Assembly (NCBI RefSeq): GCF_900182905.1
Contig: NZ_FXUF01000001.1
Span: 552,165-616,164, forward strand
Origin: Anoxynatronum buryatiense
GTDB lineage: Bacteria; Bacillota; Clostridia; Peptostreptococcales; Tindalliaceae
Length of the DNA: 64,000 nt
Direction of reading: 5' to 3'
In this document: positions 1-8,361 of the stretch, one piece after another
How positions within the stretch are numbered: the stretch's first letter is position 1
Layout: each line of letters begins with the position of its first letter
Notes under the pieces: generated by a model
What the model saw: the letters and a program-made list of their open reading frames with translations, nothing else
Databases searched by the model: none
What the model was told of the DNA's origin: nothing
Program-made: the position numbers and the translations under genes

Positions 1-327
1 TTTTTCTCCCCGCTCCACCTCGCTCAAATACGTTGCCGAAAGTTCTGTCAAGGTGGCCAACTGCTCCAGGCTGAACCCCTGTTTTTTTCGCAGTGCGCGA
101 ATCTTAACCCCTGTATTGCCCACAGCCAGCTGTTTCCAACTGGGAATTTCATCATCGCTGATTTCAAGCGCCGTCACCATACGGCTGAAGGTACTGGGCG
201 TCAGTTCTTTTTCGCCTCTTTCCAGTTCCTGCCATTGTTTCAATGGAACACGAAGGTGGTCGGCCATCTCACGCTGACTCATTTTTCTTATATTCCTGAT
301 TTTTGCCAGTGCCGCTGAATTGATCAT
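1..327 (-). CDS. Tandem XRE-type helix-turn-helix regulator, partial (runs off left edge)
   Basis: A minus-strand frame is open from the left edge to position 375. The visible protein holds two Cro/C1-type helix-turn-helix units in a row: the first around MSQREMADHLRVPLKQW, with ELERGEKELTPSTFSR behind it, and the second around RKKQGFSLEQLATLTELSA, ending in EVERGEK at the window edge. XRE proteins bind short operators; target and ligand are unknown here. I chose the ATG at 327 because an AGGGTGG-like Shine-Dalgarno precedes it by about five bases. ATGs at 357 and 375 are in frame but lack a ribosome-binding site, and a TATAAT box (377-382) lies directly against the ATG at 375. The C-terminal part lies outside the window, so total length and any sensor domain are unknown. 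Confidence 0.75.
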   Translation of the reverse strand, partial: MINSAALAKIRNIRKMSQREMADHLRVPLKQWQELERGEKELTPSTFSRMVTALEISDDEIPSWKQLAVGNTGVKIRALRKKQGFSLEQLATLTELSATYLSEVERGEK

Positions 328-452
328 TGGATCCACCCTTTCAAGTGCATCTGTCATATGGGCAGATGGTTTCATGATTATATTCTAACATAAAAACAGG
401 AACGCCTGTCAGGCTCATGGAATTAAATGGGTATAAAATTAATGAATATGGA

Positions 453-481
453 TTGCTTTTATTTTAACATTCGGTTATGAT
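453..481 (+). promoter_or_regulatory. Candidate sigma-A promoter for the rhodanese lipoprotein
   Basis: TTGCTT at 453-458 and TATGAT at 476-481 are separated by 17 bp, a good match to a housekeeping promoter. It lies about 220 bp upstream of the start codon, implying a long leader. Other AT-rich hexamers downstream could serve instead. Confidence 0.35.
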
Positions 482-552
482 GTTATCATAGCATATAAAA
501 ATTATATTGTCAGCGTATTTACCTTCCTGATTGTTTTTTTTAGCCGCTTTCG

Positions 553-566
553 TGAAAACGTTTCCA
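553..566 (+). promoter_or_regulatory. cre-like catabolite operator
   Basis: TGAAAACGTTTCCA matches the CcpA cre consensus TGNAANCGNNNNCA at every fixed position. It lies between the candidate promoter and the rhodanese lipoprotein gene, downstream of the predicted transcription start, where binding would block elongation. LacI/GalR-family operators share the same AACGTT core, so another family member could be the true ligand. Confidence 0.35.
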
Positions 567-701
567 TCTCCATGTGTATTCTCAGCGTAGTATTTGATCA
601 GTCCATTGCCGGATGAAGATGCTTTGCTTCCCTTTCTTTCATCTGGAAATGCTGAAATATGTATAAACAAAAAAATCTCAAATGACAAAGGAGGATTTAC
701 C

Positions 702-1664
702 ATGTTATTTAGCAACAAAAAACTCATTCTGTTTCTGGCATTAATGCTCTCGCTCATTCTTTTCACAGGATGTGGTTCTCCGGCACCCGCTCCGGCACCT
801 GCAGAAGAGCCGGCTCCGGCTGAAGAACCAGCCCCGGCAGAAGCACCTGAGGAAGAGCCCGAAGTTACACTTGACCCCGCAGAAGTCATTGCTGCTCACA
901 CAAGCAGTTATTTTGAGAGTATCCCAGATAACCTGAACATGATTCCCGTTGCAGATGTGCTGCAGTTGATGGAAGACAACCCCGACGCCATTGTGCTGGT
1001 GGATATGCGTGCGGCCGAAGACTACGAAGCCGGCCACCTTCCAGGTGCTGTCCACATTCCTTTCCCTGAGTTTGCCAATCAAATGAATCGCTTGTCCACC
1101 ACACGTCAAATTATTGTTTATTGCTACAGTGGACAGAATTCAGCGCAAGGCGTCGCCGCTTTAAAGCTTCTTGGTTACAACGCCATCTCCATGCAGGGTG
1201 GCATGAACTTCGGCTGGGCGCCATTGGATCTGGGTGAAGATACATTGGAAACTGAAGCCAGTGAACTGGGTGACGCGCGGGACATGAATCTGGACGATGA
1301 ACAAGAAATTCTGTTCGATGCCATCAGCACTTACTTTGCTGCCGGCAACAACCACATCATTCCGCCACAGGATCTTTTCGATTTAATTGACAGTACACCC
1401 GATGCCATCACCGTACTGGATATCCGGGCAGAAGATGATTTTGACACAGGTCATATTGAGGGTGCTGTCAATGTTCCTTTCCGGAACGTTGGTGAGCGTC
1501 TGAGTGAAATCAGCAAAGTGCGTCCCATCTATGTCACCTGCTATTCTGGCCAGACGGCTGGCCAGACCCATCTGCTGCTAAGACTTAACGGCTACAACAG
1601 CTTTACTCTAAACCGCGGCATGGCAGGCTGGACCAACGCCGAAATGCCCGTCGTTACCGAATAA
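702..1664 (+). CDS. Lipoprotein with two rhodanese domains
   Basis: A 320-residue exported lipoprotein. The signal peptide ends in a lipobox LFTGC with Cys24 as the lipidated residue, followed by a Pro/Ala/Glu-rich linker (about 25-58) that likely spaces the domains from the membrane. Two rhodanese folds follow, each with a complete CYSGQ active-site loop: Cys141 and Cys280. Both catalytic cysteines are kept, so both domains could carry persulfide sulfur; the acceptor is unknown. AAAGGAGG at 687-694 fixes the ATG at 702; the longer upstream frame has no ribosome-binding site. The gene stands alone between a leader and a terminator, directly before a multiheme cytochrome, suggesting a role in extracytoplasmic sulfur or electron metabolism (inference). 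Confidence 0.9.
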   Translation: MLFSNKKLILFLALMLSLILFTGCGSPAPAPAPAEEPAPAEEPAPAEAPEEEPEVTLDPAEVIAAHTSSYFESIPDNLNMIPVADVLQLMEDNPDAIVLVDMRAAEDYEAGHLPGAVHIPFPEFANQMNRLSTTRQIIVYCYSGQNSAQGVAALKLLGYNAISMQGGMNFGWAPLDLGEDTLETEASELGDARDMNLDDEQEILFDAISTYFAAGNNHIIPPQDLFDLIDSTPDAITVLDIRAEDDFDTGHIEGAVNVPFRNVGERLSEISKVRPIYVTCYSGQTAGQTHLLLRLNGYNSFTLNRGMAGWTNAEMPVVTE

Positions 1665-1686
1665 CCCTCACCGCTACCATGAGGAC

Positions 1687-1728
1687 GCCCTTCTGATATC
1701 ATTAATGATTTGGAAGGGCTCCCTTTTC
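1687..1728 (+). terminator. Rho-independent terminator after the rhodanese gene
   Basis: GCCCTTC (1687-1693) pairs with GAAGGGC (1713-1719), with a loop of about 19 nt that is itself partly paired, followed by TCCCTTTTC. Confidence 0.6.
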
Positions 1729-1801
1729 ATTCCTCACGACATCACAAATCTGCTGAACCAGATATTTTTTTATAAATATTCGTTCAACTTTTTTATTTTC
1801 C

Positions 1802-1830
1802 TTGTGTTGGTGCCATACATCCGGTAAAAT
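1802..1830 (+). promoter_or_regulatory. Candidate promoter of the multiheme cytochrome gene
   Basis: TTGTGT at 1802-1807 and TAAAAT at 1825-1830 are spaced 17 bp apart, about 80 bp upstream of the cytochrome start. The -35 is imperfect. Confidence 0.35.
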
Positions 1831-1908
1831 AATGTCAACACACTGATATTATATGAAACAAAATGATGTGCTGACATCGCGACGAATATCAACAATGGAG
1901 GTGATGTT

Positions 1909-3252
1909 ATGGCAGATAAATCCCTGAAACTCTATGAAAACAGATGGGTCAGTGCCCTCCTGATGACTGTTCTTTCTGTGGCGGTTCTGGCGGGAGTACA
2001 TACGCTTACCACCGGCAGTGGGCCAAAAGAGCCCACCACGCCTGTTTCCATCGCACCCACAGATAGCAGCAGCTGCATCGCATGCCATACAGATGCAACG
2101 GTCATCGAAACCATGGCGGTCATGGCAGAGGACGGCGGTCACGGCGGCGAAGGCGGCTGAGGTGTTGCCGGGCCTCAGTTGACGGCCACAGACATGTTTC
2201 TGGTTTCCACAGATTTTACAACCTCAACCCACGGCGAACTGGGATGTATCACCTGCCACGGTGGTGACAATGTGATGGACAAGGATGCCGCGCACACTGG
2301 CATGCAGCCTTATCCGTCCCGTGACCTGCAGGGAATCTGTTATCAGTGCCACGCCGGCGTGACCGATACCTTTGCCGATTCCATCCACTACAACCTTCAT
2401 GGTATGCAAAACGGACTCATGGCATTTTCCCATGACAGCCTTCTTTCGGATTCACCTCATCATGATGAAATTTTTGATAAGAACTGCATTGCCTGCCATG
2501 CAACCTGTGGCGATTGTCATGTGAGCCGGCCCAAGGTATTCACCGGCGGCCTCATCGATCAGCATAATTTCTTTGGAACCCCTCCCATGGATCAAACCTG
2601 CTTCGGATGTCACGGTGCCCGAAATGCCGGCGAGTTCATGGGGACAGTTGGTTTTCGGGGAGACGTTCACTTTGAAATGGGGATGACTTGCATGGACTGC
2701 CATCCTGTCAACAACTTCCATGGTACCGGGGAAGTGAATGACAGCATGTGGACGAAGTCTGAACTTCCCAGCTGCTATGACTGCCATGATGATCAGCGAC
2801 CCGGACAATCTGAACTACAGGTGCATAACATTCACGGTGATTCTTTGTCATGCCAGGTTTGCCATGCTCAGGCCAATAACAACTGCTTTGAATGTCACGT
2901 GGAATACAACGAAGACCAGACCGGACTGGGAAGCACCTCAACGGTTCGTCTGATGTTCCGTATTGGCAAGAATCCCATTCAGTCAGAATCTCGCCCCTAC
3001 GAATACGTCACCTTGCGGCATATCCCCACTTATGTGGATTCGTTTGAAGTCGTGGGACCAGACCTGCTTCCCAATTATGATGACATCAGCAACTGGAAAT
3101 ATTCCCCCACTCACAACATTCAGCGCATCACTTTCCAGAACGAATCGTGTGACGCATGCCACGGCAACGAGAAGATTTTCCTGCGGGAAGAAGATTTGCT
3201 GGAGTCTGACAGCAAGGCAAATTGGAACCTGATTCCAGTCGTTCCTCAATAG
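1909..3252 (+). CDS. 11-heme c-type cytochrome with one in-frame UGA (possible selenoprotein)
   Basis: Read through the single TGA at 2158-2160, this frame gives a 447-residue membrane-anchored cytochrome. Residues about 13-32 form one uncleaved hydrophobic anchor. There are eleven CxxCH heme sites: one before the UGA (CIACH, 56-60) and ten after it, including the tight pair CIACHATCGDCH. GGAGGTGAT before the ATG at 1909 is an excellent ribosome-binding site. The part after the UGA is in the same frame, has no signal peptide, and its first possible start (TTG at 2179) has no Shine-Dalgarno, so it makes no sense as a separate gene. The UGA is residue 84 in a Gly-rich stretch, GHGGEGG-UGA-GVAGPQ. 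A hairpin follows it. Either UGA encodes selenocysteine or the gene carries a nonsense mutation. ResB/ResC downstream supply heme ligation. The redox partner is unknown. Confidence 0.85.
2163..2190 (+). other. Hairpin directly downstream of the in-frame UGA (possible bacterial SECIS)
   Basis: Starting two bases after the UGA, UGU (2163-2165) pairs with ACA (2188-2190) and GCCG (2167-2170) with CGGC (2183-2186), with one U-C mismatch. The 12-nt loop can close further through UC/GA to expose AGUU, with its G at 2178. The spacing and exposed G/U resemble bacterial SECIS elements, but the helix is short. An alternative pairing, CTGAGG (2157-2162) with CCTCAG (2173-2178), competes. Suggestive only. 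Confidence 0.3.
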
Positions 3253-3296
3253 AAAATCACATCGTCAATTCCATCTGAGCGTTTATGAATCACCTG

Positions 3297-3322
3297 AAAA
3301 AGGGAGAGCAATCTCCCTTTTT
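3297..3322 (+). terminator. Terminator between the cytochrome and resB
   Basis: AAAAAGGGAGA (3297-3307) pairs perfectly with TCTCCCTTTTT (3312-3322) around a GCAA tetraloop, giving an 11-bp stem ending in a T-run. resB may depend on read-through or on its own promoter. Confidence 0.85.
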
Positions 3323-3362
3323 CATCGCATTAAAGATGCTTATGGACTGAAGGAGGCCTCCC

Positions 3363-4634
3363 ATGACTTTCAATCGTATCAAACGCTGGTTGTTCAGCCT
3401 GCGATTTGGCATTTTTCTCTTTATTATAATGGCCATCTATGTCACCTTCGGAACCCTATTGCCCCAAGACCTTCCGCCTGGCCATTACCTGGACAGCTAC
3501 CGTCTTGGAAGTCTCATTATTGCTCTGGGATTCCATCAAACCTACAGTTCCTGGATTTTCAGAGTGATTATGGTCATGTTCTTAATCAATCTGGCGGGAT
3601 GTACCCTGAAAATGATTCCGTCACAACAACGACGCTATCGACAGGACTATTTCCCATCTCCCAAACCGGATGCAGAGAACCTGTGGCGGGATGACATTAC
3701 TTCTGATGAGTTGCTGGACCTGCTTCGTCGCAAAAAGTATCACATCTCCGAAATTCTCCATGAACCCGGAACTTACCATGCCACTCGCAACCGTTGGGGT
3801 GTTTTTGCCTCCACCATCACCCACGCAGGCATCATCACCATTATTCTGGGCAGTTTTATTGGGAACTATTTTGCTCAGGAAGGATTTTTCAACTTGATGC
3901 CCGGAGAAACTGCCACTTTTCATCAGGAAGGTTTTTCAGTTCAGCTTCAGGACTTCTACATGTCCTTCAGAGAAGACGGATCAACCGAGCAATACTATAG
4001 CGATCTGTTAATCCTGGAAAATGACGCTCCTGTCGGTTCAGAAACCATCTGGGTCAACCGTCCCCTGCGTCACCGGGGCATGATGCTTTATCAAAGCAGT
4101 TTTGGCTGGGCCAGTCGTCTGCAGATTAAAGAAATTGAAACCAATGAGGTAGTCTTCAATCAGTTCTTACGTAATGACGAAACCACTTTTTTTCAGCCTG
4201 CACATCTGACGGTGCATCTTTTTGGATATTTCCCGGAGTTTCAGCTGGGTCATCAGGGAATGCCTGTCACATTGTCCCAAGAAGAGCGCAATCCCCATTA
4301 TGCCGTGGTCCTCTATCATTTTGGTGAGTTTGTTGACTCTTTTATCATGAATCCCTCTCAGCGATTTACCTACCAGGGTTATGAAATTGGTTTTGCAGAA
4401 AGCGTATTATACACCGGCATTATTTATCGAAAAGACTTTGGTTACTATGCAGTGCTGGCCGGCTGTTTGCTGCTGATGGCGGGTCTTCTGATGGCTTTTT
4501 ACTTCTATCCCAAGTATATCCTTGTTCGTCAGGGGGAACTTTACGCCATTTCGCGACAAAATGCCTGGGGCTTCTCCATGTGGTTGAAGCGAATCCTCCA
4601 ACAACTGAAAGAGAAAGAAGGAGAACGTTCATGA
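3363..4634 (+). CDS. resB: Cytochrome c biogenesis protein ResB (Ccs1 family)
   Basis: A 423-residue membrane protein of the system II (Ccs) heme-ligation complex, which moves heme across the membrane and attaches it to CxxCH motifs. Membrane helices are visible near residues 12-32, 60-80 and 147-170, followed by a large extracytoplasmic domain and a last helix near 368-390, the usual ResB layout. The start SLRFGIFLFIIMAIYVTFGTLLPQ is typical of the family: a helix followed by G-T-L-x-PQ. AAGGAGG at 3350-3356 sets the ATG. Its stop overlaps the resC start (ATGA), so the two are translationally coupled, and the adjacent 11-heme cytochrome is the obvious client. Confidence 0.93.
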   Translation: MTFNRIKRWLFSLRFGIFLFIIMAIYVTFGTLLPQDLPPGHYLDSYRLGSLIIALGFHQTYSSWIFRVIMVMFLINLAGCTLKMIPSQQRRYRQDYFPSPKPDAENLWRDDITSDELLDLLRRKKYHISEILHEPGTYHATRNRWGVFASTITHAGIITIILGSFIGNYFAQEGFFNLMPGETATFHQEGFSVQLQDFYMSFREDGSTEQYYSDLLILENDAPVGSETIWVNRPLRHRGMMLYQSSFGWASRLQIKEIETNEVVFNQFLRNDETTFFQPAHLTVHLFGYFPEFQLGHQGMPVTLSQEERNPHYAVVLYHFGEFVDSFIMNPSQRFTYQGYEIGFAESVLYTGIIYRKDFGYYAVLAGCLLLMAGLLMAFYFYPKYILVRQGELYAISRQNAWGFSMWLKRILQQLKEKEGERS

Positions 4635-5449
4635 ATTTAATCGCTGTAGAAGAAATGTTGTTTACCATCGCCTTTGTGTTGTACATTGCTGCATCTCTCA
4701 GTTTTTTTGCTTTCCTGGCATCTTCCAAAGCCCGGGCCGGCCAATTGGGCGTTTATGCCGCTCTATCGGGATTTCTCATTCACACACTGGCCATGGGCGC
4801 CCGCATTCTTGAATCTGGCCGTCTGCCTTTCAGTAACCAGTATGAATTCGCCAACAGCTTTACCTGGGGCATTGTTCTTTGTTATTTGGCGATTCATTTC
4901 TACTATCGATTTACCGCAGTGGGTGCCTTTGTCATGCCTTTGGCATTTCTAATGATGGGATATGCCTCTTTACTGCCCCGTCATGTGCGCCCGCTAATGC
5001 CGGCATTGCAGAGCCGCTGGCTCACCGTCCACGTTGGCACCGCCGTGCTGTCTTATGGTGCTTTTGCTGTGGCCGCAGGTTTGTCTCTCATCTATCTCAT
5101 TTCAGGCCGCAAGGAAGGTGCTCATAAGAGGCGCCTGCTCCCTGATCTGGATGCCTGCGATTTTCTCAGTTACCGGATTATCGCTTTTGGGTACCTGATG
5201 CTTACACTGGTCATTGTCACCGGAGCCATCTGGGCCCGCAGTGCCTGGTCTCGTTACTGGGGGTGGGATCCGAAGGAAACCTGGTCTCTCATTACCTGGA
5301 TCATCTACTCTGCCTATCTTCATTTACGGTTTAACCGGGGCTGGAAGGGAAAACCAGCCGCCTGGTTTTCTGTCATTGGTTTCATCGCCGTTATTTTTAC
5401 CTTTATTGGGGTGAATACGCTTTTGCCTGGAATTCACAGTTACCGCTGA
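4631..5449 (+). CDS. resC: Cytochrome c biogenesis protein ResC/CcsA
   Basis: A 272-residue polytopic protein with about eight hydrophobic segments, partner of ResB in the system II synthase. The tryptophan-rich heme-handling motif WGWDPKETWSLITW is intact, and conserved histidines typical of CcsA heme coordination occur in the flanking helices (for example SRWLTVHVGTAVLSYG). The start is the ATG at 4631, which overlaps the resB stop as ATGA and has GAAGGAGAA upstream; the longer in-frame extension back to 4580 lies inside resB. No thiol-reduction partner (ResA, CcdA) is present in the window. Confidence 0.93.
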   Translation: MNLIAVEEMLFTIAFVLYIAASLSFFAFLASSKARAGQLGVYAALSGFLIHTLAMGARILESGRLPFSNQYEFANSFTWGIVLCYLAIHFYYRFTAVGAFVMPLAFLMMGYASLLPRHVRPLMPALQSRWLTVHVGTAVLSYGAFAVAAGLSLIYLISGRKEGAHKRRLLPDLDACDFLSYRIIAFGYLMLTLVIVTGAIWARSAWSRYWGWDPKETWSLITWIIYSAYLHLRFNRGWKGKPAAWFSVIGFIAVIFTFIGVNTLLPGIHSYR

Positions 5450-5474
5450 AGAAGCATTTTACTGTTACCGAAAC

Positions 5475-5510
5475 GAAACCCCCGGCTTCCAGATGGAGGC
5501 CGGGGGTTTC
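5475..5510. terminator. Bidirectional terminator between resC and the FMN-binding lipoprotein
   Basis: GAAACCCCCGGC (5475-5486) pairs perfectly with GCCGGGGGTTTC (5499-5510). It lies between convergent genes and can serve both strands. Confidence 0.8.
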
Positions 5511-5527
5511 AGTCGCTTGTTTAATGA

Positions 5528-5902
5528 TTATTCAACTTTGGAAAGAGCATCTTCAATGGCTTCCAGAAGTCCTTCACTGGAACCAGTGGCACCGGAGACC
5601 GCATCCACATCGGTGGACTGGTTTTCCAGAACGGCTTCTATAACAGCATCAAAGGCGCCGTCAGACAAGCCCGGGGTGTCTGCTGATTCGACCACTTCGA
5701 TGGACTGAATAACCCCATCCAGAACAGTCACCTCAACAACCACATCGTCTGCATATCCCTGTCCTGTACCTGATACTGTCTGCGGGGTTGCCGCAGGTGC
5801 CTCTTCTGTGGCTCCTGATCCACCGCAAGCAGTCAATACTCCCATGGTAAGCACTGCAACCATCATCAGTATCAGTGCACCTTTCATTTGCTTCTTACTC
5901 AT
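5528..5902 (-). CDS. Small FMN-binding lipoprotein
   Basis: A 124-residue lipoprotein: signal peptide with lipobox LTAC (lipidated Cys26), a short Thr/Glu/Ala/Pro linker, then one FMN_bind domain. The C-terminal motif DAVSGATGSS contains the SGAT element in which the threonine (about 106) receives FMN through a phosphoester bond added by ApbE; an apbE gene lies at 21830-22924. Proteins of this size are the minimal covalent-flavin carriers found on the outside of Gram-positive cells. AAGGAGG lies seven bases before the ATG. It faces resC convergently and is probably monocistronic. Its likely role is one-electron transfer at the cell surface, perhaps linked to the nearby cytochrome (inference). 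Confidence 0.9.
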   Translation of the reverse strand: MSKKQMKGALILMMVAVLTMGVLTACGGSGATEEAPAATPQTVSGTGQGYADDVVVEVTVLDGVIQSIEVVESADTPGLSDGAFDAVIEAVLENQSTDVDAVSGATGSSEGLLEAIEDALSKVE

Positions 5903-5960
5903 AATACGCCTCCTTCATATTTATCAACAATTGATTGACCACTCTGGTATTACCTTCATC

Positions 5961-5989
5961 ATTATACCCGCTTCCATCAATTTAAACAA
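5961..5989 (-). promoter_or_regulatory. Promoter of the FMN-binding lipoprotein
   Basis: On the minus strand TTGTTT (5984-5989) and a perfect TATAAT (5961-5966) are 17 bp apart, giving a leader of about 50 nt. Confidence 0.65.
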
Positions 5990-6168
5990 GTGGATGCAAC
6001 AGACACGGGACATTTGTGCCATGCCTGTTGCATTTTCTTGTATCATCCATCCTCTTTTATCCCTGATCTTCAATCATTTTTTCACTGTCTGCTTTTTTTC
6101 GAAGATAGGCGTTCATTTGGGATTTTGATAAAAAGTGATATTTGTCCCTATCTCTCAGTAAATGATTT

Positions 6169-6813
6169 TTACCGATCTTCATCTTTTCCAGCCCGATGTT
6201 TTAACCAAAAAGCTGCCGCCTCTGTTCGATTGGTTACGTTTATTTTTTTCATGATTTTTGTAATCAGATTACGCACTGTCTTTTCTGCTAAAAAAAGACT
6301 TTCTCCAATTTCTTTATTGGTTTTCCCCTGACTAATCAGGTTCAAAACCATCTGTTCCCGATCAATCAACTGGCCAATCAGCGGATCTCTGGATGTGGAC
6401 AGCATGGTATTTCCCACTGATGGGTCCATCACCATCAGACTGTTTAAGACGTTATGAATCGCCTGAATGATGGAGCGTCCGTCCACATTTTTCAACAAGT
6501 ATCCGTCAGCACCATTACGCAGGCTTTCCTGAACCATATAATCCTCTGCAAAAGCTGTCAGAATCAACACTTTTGTACCTGGGAGCATTCGTTTCATTTC
6601 TCTGACACCTTCAGCTCCATAGCCATCGGGCAGTTTCATGTCAAGCAGTATCAGGTCAGGTGTGATCGATGACAACAGCTGGTAGGCTTCAGACAACGAT
6701 GCTGCCTCTGCGCAGACTTTCAGTTCAGGATCATTGTCAATTAAACCTTTGAGCCCCATTCGTACAATGTTATGATCGTCCACCAGCATGATCTGACTGA
6801 TGTCCTTTTTCAT
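6169..6813 (-). CDS. NarL/LuxR-type response regulator
   Basis: A 214-residue two-component regulator. The receiver has the acidic pair in LVDDH (12-13), phosphoacceptor Asp58 in LILLDMKLPDG, the Thr switch in LILTAF and the conserved Lys in YLLKN. A LuxR-type helix-turn-helix fills about 148-205 (REQMVLNLISQGKTNKEIGE then AEKTVRNLITKIMKKI). It is translated just after the histidine kinase: the kinase stop and this ATG are two bases apart, with GGGAGGAG overlapping the kinase end. Such pairs often respond to envelope or redox cues; the regulon is not evident here. Confidence 0.92.
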   Translation of the reverse strand: MKKDISQIMLVDDHNIVRMGLKGLIDNDPELKVCAEAASLSEAYQLLSSITPDLILLDMKLPDGYGAEGVREMKRMLPGTKVLILTAFAEDYMVQESLRNGADGYLLKNVDGRSIIQAIHNVLNSLMVMDPSVGNTMLSTSRDPLIGQLIDREQMVLNLISQGKTNKEIGESLFLAEKTVRNLITKIMKKINVTNRTEAAAFWLKHRAGKDEDR

Positions 6814-6814
6814 T

Positions 6815-8212
6815 TTATCGCTCCTCCCAGGGAACCATGATGGTTACATAGGTGTGTGATTGCCGACGTTCAAAATGAATGGTGGCATTCATTTTTTCAG
6901 CCCTTTCTTTCATGGATCGTATTCCAAATCCCTGAAAAGAATCAGATGTCAACGAAATACCGATGCCATTGTCTTCAATGCGTATCACCAGTTCTTCAAG
7001 GTTTGAGGTGGCTGTCAGTCGAACATGACTCGCCTGGGCATGCTTTTGAATATTCAGCAGCGCTTCCTGTACGATGTAGTAAAGCTGGGCATTTTTCTCG
7101 GCAGAGAGTTTTCCCAGCACCATTGGTGGAACGTGATACTCAAAATCCAGTTTTGCCTGAGATTGCATTCGAAAGCGATCCACCAGATGCTGCAGGTTTT
7201 CCTGAAAGTCCTCCATAACGAGGCTGCTCTCAGAAAAACTCTTCAGGAACGCCCGGGCTTCTCCAATGGTTGCATTCAACTCATCTTTGAGTACCAACAG
7301 CCCTTCTTCATAGGTGGCCGGTTCTTTACCCAGCATATTTTCAATATAGATTCCTGCCCCAAAAAGACGTTGGATAATCTGATCATGCACCATTCGAGTG
7401 GTTTTCTTTCGTTCCTGCAGCAAAAGCTGTCGCTGCGCATACTCATTAAGACGTTCCTGCATTTCCCAGCAGAAAGAATCAAACAACCGTATGGTCAATA
7501 TGGTAATTCCGATGGCCGAACCCGCCCGCAGCAGCTCAATTGGAAGCCTGGATGTCATAATAATGGTTTCCACCGCCGTGACATTTTGATAAGAACCTGT
7601 CATTTGTGGTGTTAAGAGCCCCGCTGTGATCCCATAGACAATGAACAGAACGCCGGCAACACTATAGAGCCGGGCATAGACCGGTAACTTGAGTAACCGC
7701 AACTGACGCCCACTGAGATAATAGGCCACACCCGACAGCAGTGCCCCAGGGAATCCCATGAAGTAGCGGGTAAGGTGGTTAAATAAAGTGATGTGACGGT
7801 ATACCTGCACCGGAGCACCATAGTATCTCCCAAGGTAGAAAAAACACCAGAGGGTAAAGATCATCGCTGGAATCCAAATATGCAGATTTAAGTATTTCAG
7901 GCGTTCCCGCACCAACAGGGCTATGGCAAAGCTGAGTAAGAATGCATAGGAAGCACCATTAACAAAGGTCTCGACCAGGTACAGTCCCGAATCAATCTCC
8001 TGATAAACACCCATGACCCGCAACATGATTATCCATTCGGAAATACCATGAAGCACCCCGAAAAAACCCAGCAAGTGGATACATCGCATCAGTGGAAATT
8101 CACTGCTATGCCTTAACTTCTGTTGTAATGATGAAGTTCCCAGAGTAAAAAAGGCCAAGCCATAAAAGAAAAAAAGCCAAATATACGAATGGGAATTGAT
8201 CAGCACAAACAC
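6815..8212 (-). CDS. Membrane sensor histidine kinase (HisKA_3 family)
   Basis: A 465-residue kinase paired with the downstream regulator. The N-terminal half (about 10-245) is a seven-helix membrane sensor with hardly any extracellular domain, implying an intramembrane or small-molecule signal. His276 sits in RMVHDQIIQRL; the Asp and Gln after it form the DxxxQ phosphatase motif of this family, although the residue before His is Val rather than the usual acidic or Leu residue. The ATPase domain has its N box (EALLNIQKHA), G1 box (EDNGIG) and GFGIRSMKERAE. Translation starts at a GTG (8212) preceded by GGGAGGAG. Confidence 0.9.
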   Translation of the reverse strand: MFVLINSHSYIWLFFFYGLAFFTLGTSSLQQKLRHSSEFPLMRCIHLLGFFGVLHGISEWIIMLRVMGVYQEIDSGLYLVETFVNGASYAFLLSFAIALLVRERLKYLNLHIWIPAMIFTLWCFFYLGRYYGAPVQVYRHITLFNHLTRYFMGFPGALLSGVAYYLSGRQLRLLKLPVYARLYSVAGVLFIVYGITAGLLTPQMTGSYQNVTAVETIIMTSRLPIELLRAGSAIGITILTIRLFDSFCWEMQERLNEYAQRQLLLQERKKTTRMVHDQIIQRLFGAGIYIENMLGKEPATYEEGLLVLKDELNATIGEARAFLKSFSESSLVMEDFQENLQHLVDRFRMQSQAKLDFEYHVPPMVLGKLSAEKNAQLYYIVQEALLNIQKHAQASHVRLTATSNLEELVIRIEDNGIGISLTSDSFQGFGIRSMKERAEKMNATIHFERRQSHTYVTIMVPWEER

Positions 8213-8361
8213 GTCTCCTCCCGACGGATCGATTCAGTGTGGTCTGCTCCTTGCCCAAGTCTGGTTTCTAATCATCACCACACTATCATTTTAACAGATT
8301 TCAACTGGTTTTTCGATGAATTTCTCTCAGGTTTACGTCATCGGCAGAAACAGACCCTCTC

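Larger units (their letters stand above)
328..701. other. Intergenic region upstream of the rhodanese lipoprotein
   Basis: This 374-bp divergent gap contains regulatory signals rather than a gene. On the minus strand a TATAAT box lies at 377-382 for the HTH gene. On the plus strand there is a promoter-like pair at 453-481 and a catabolite-type palindrome at 553-566, both listed separately. The remaining AT-rich stretch would form a leader of about 200 nt if the plus-strand promoter is used. Small ORFs here have no convincing ribosome-binding site. Confidence 0.5.

Noticed and set aside
594..701. 36-residue N-terminal extension of the rhodanese lipoprotein
   Set aside because: The start has no Shine-Dalgarno and would bury the signal peptide; AAAGGAGG before 702 decides the start.
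2179..3252. The ten-heme part as an independent cytochrome gene
   Set aside because: TTG start without a ribosome-binding site, no signal peptide, same frame as the preceding anchored part. It is treated as one gene with an in-frame UGA.
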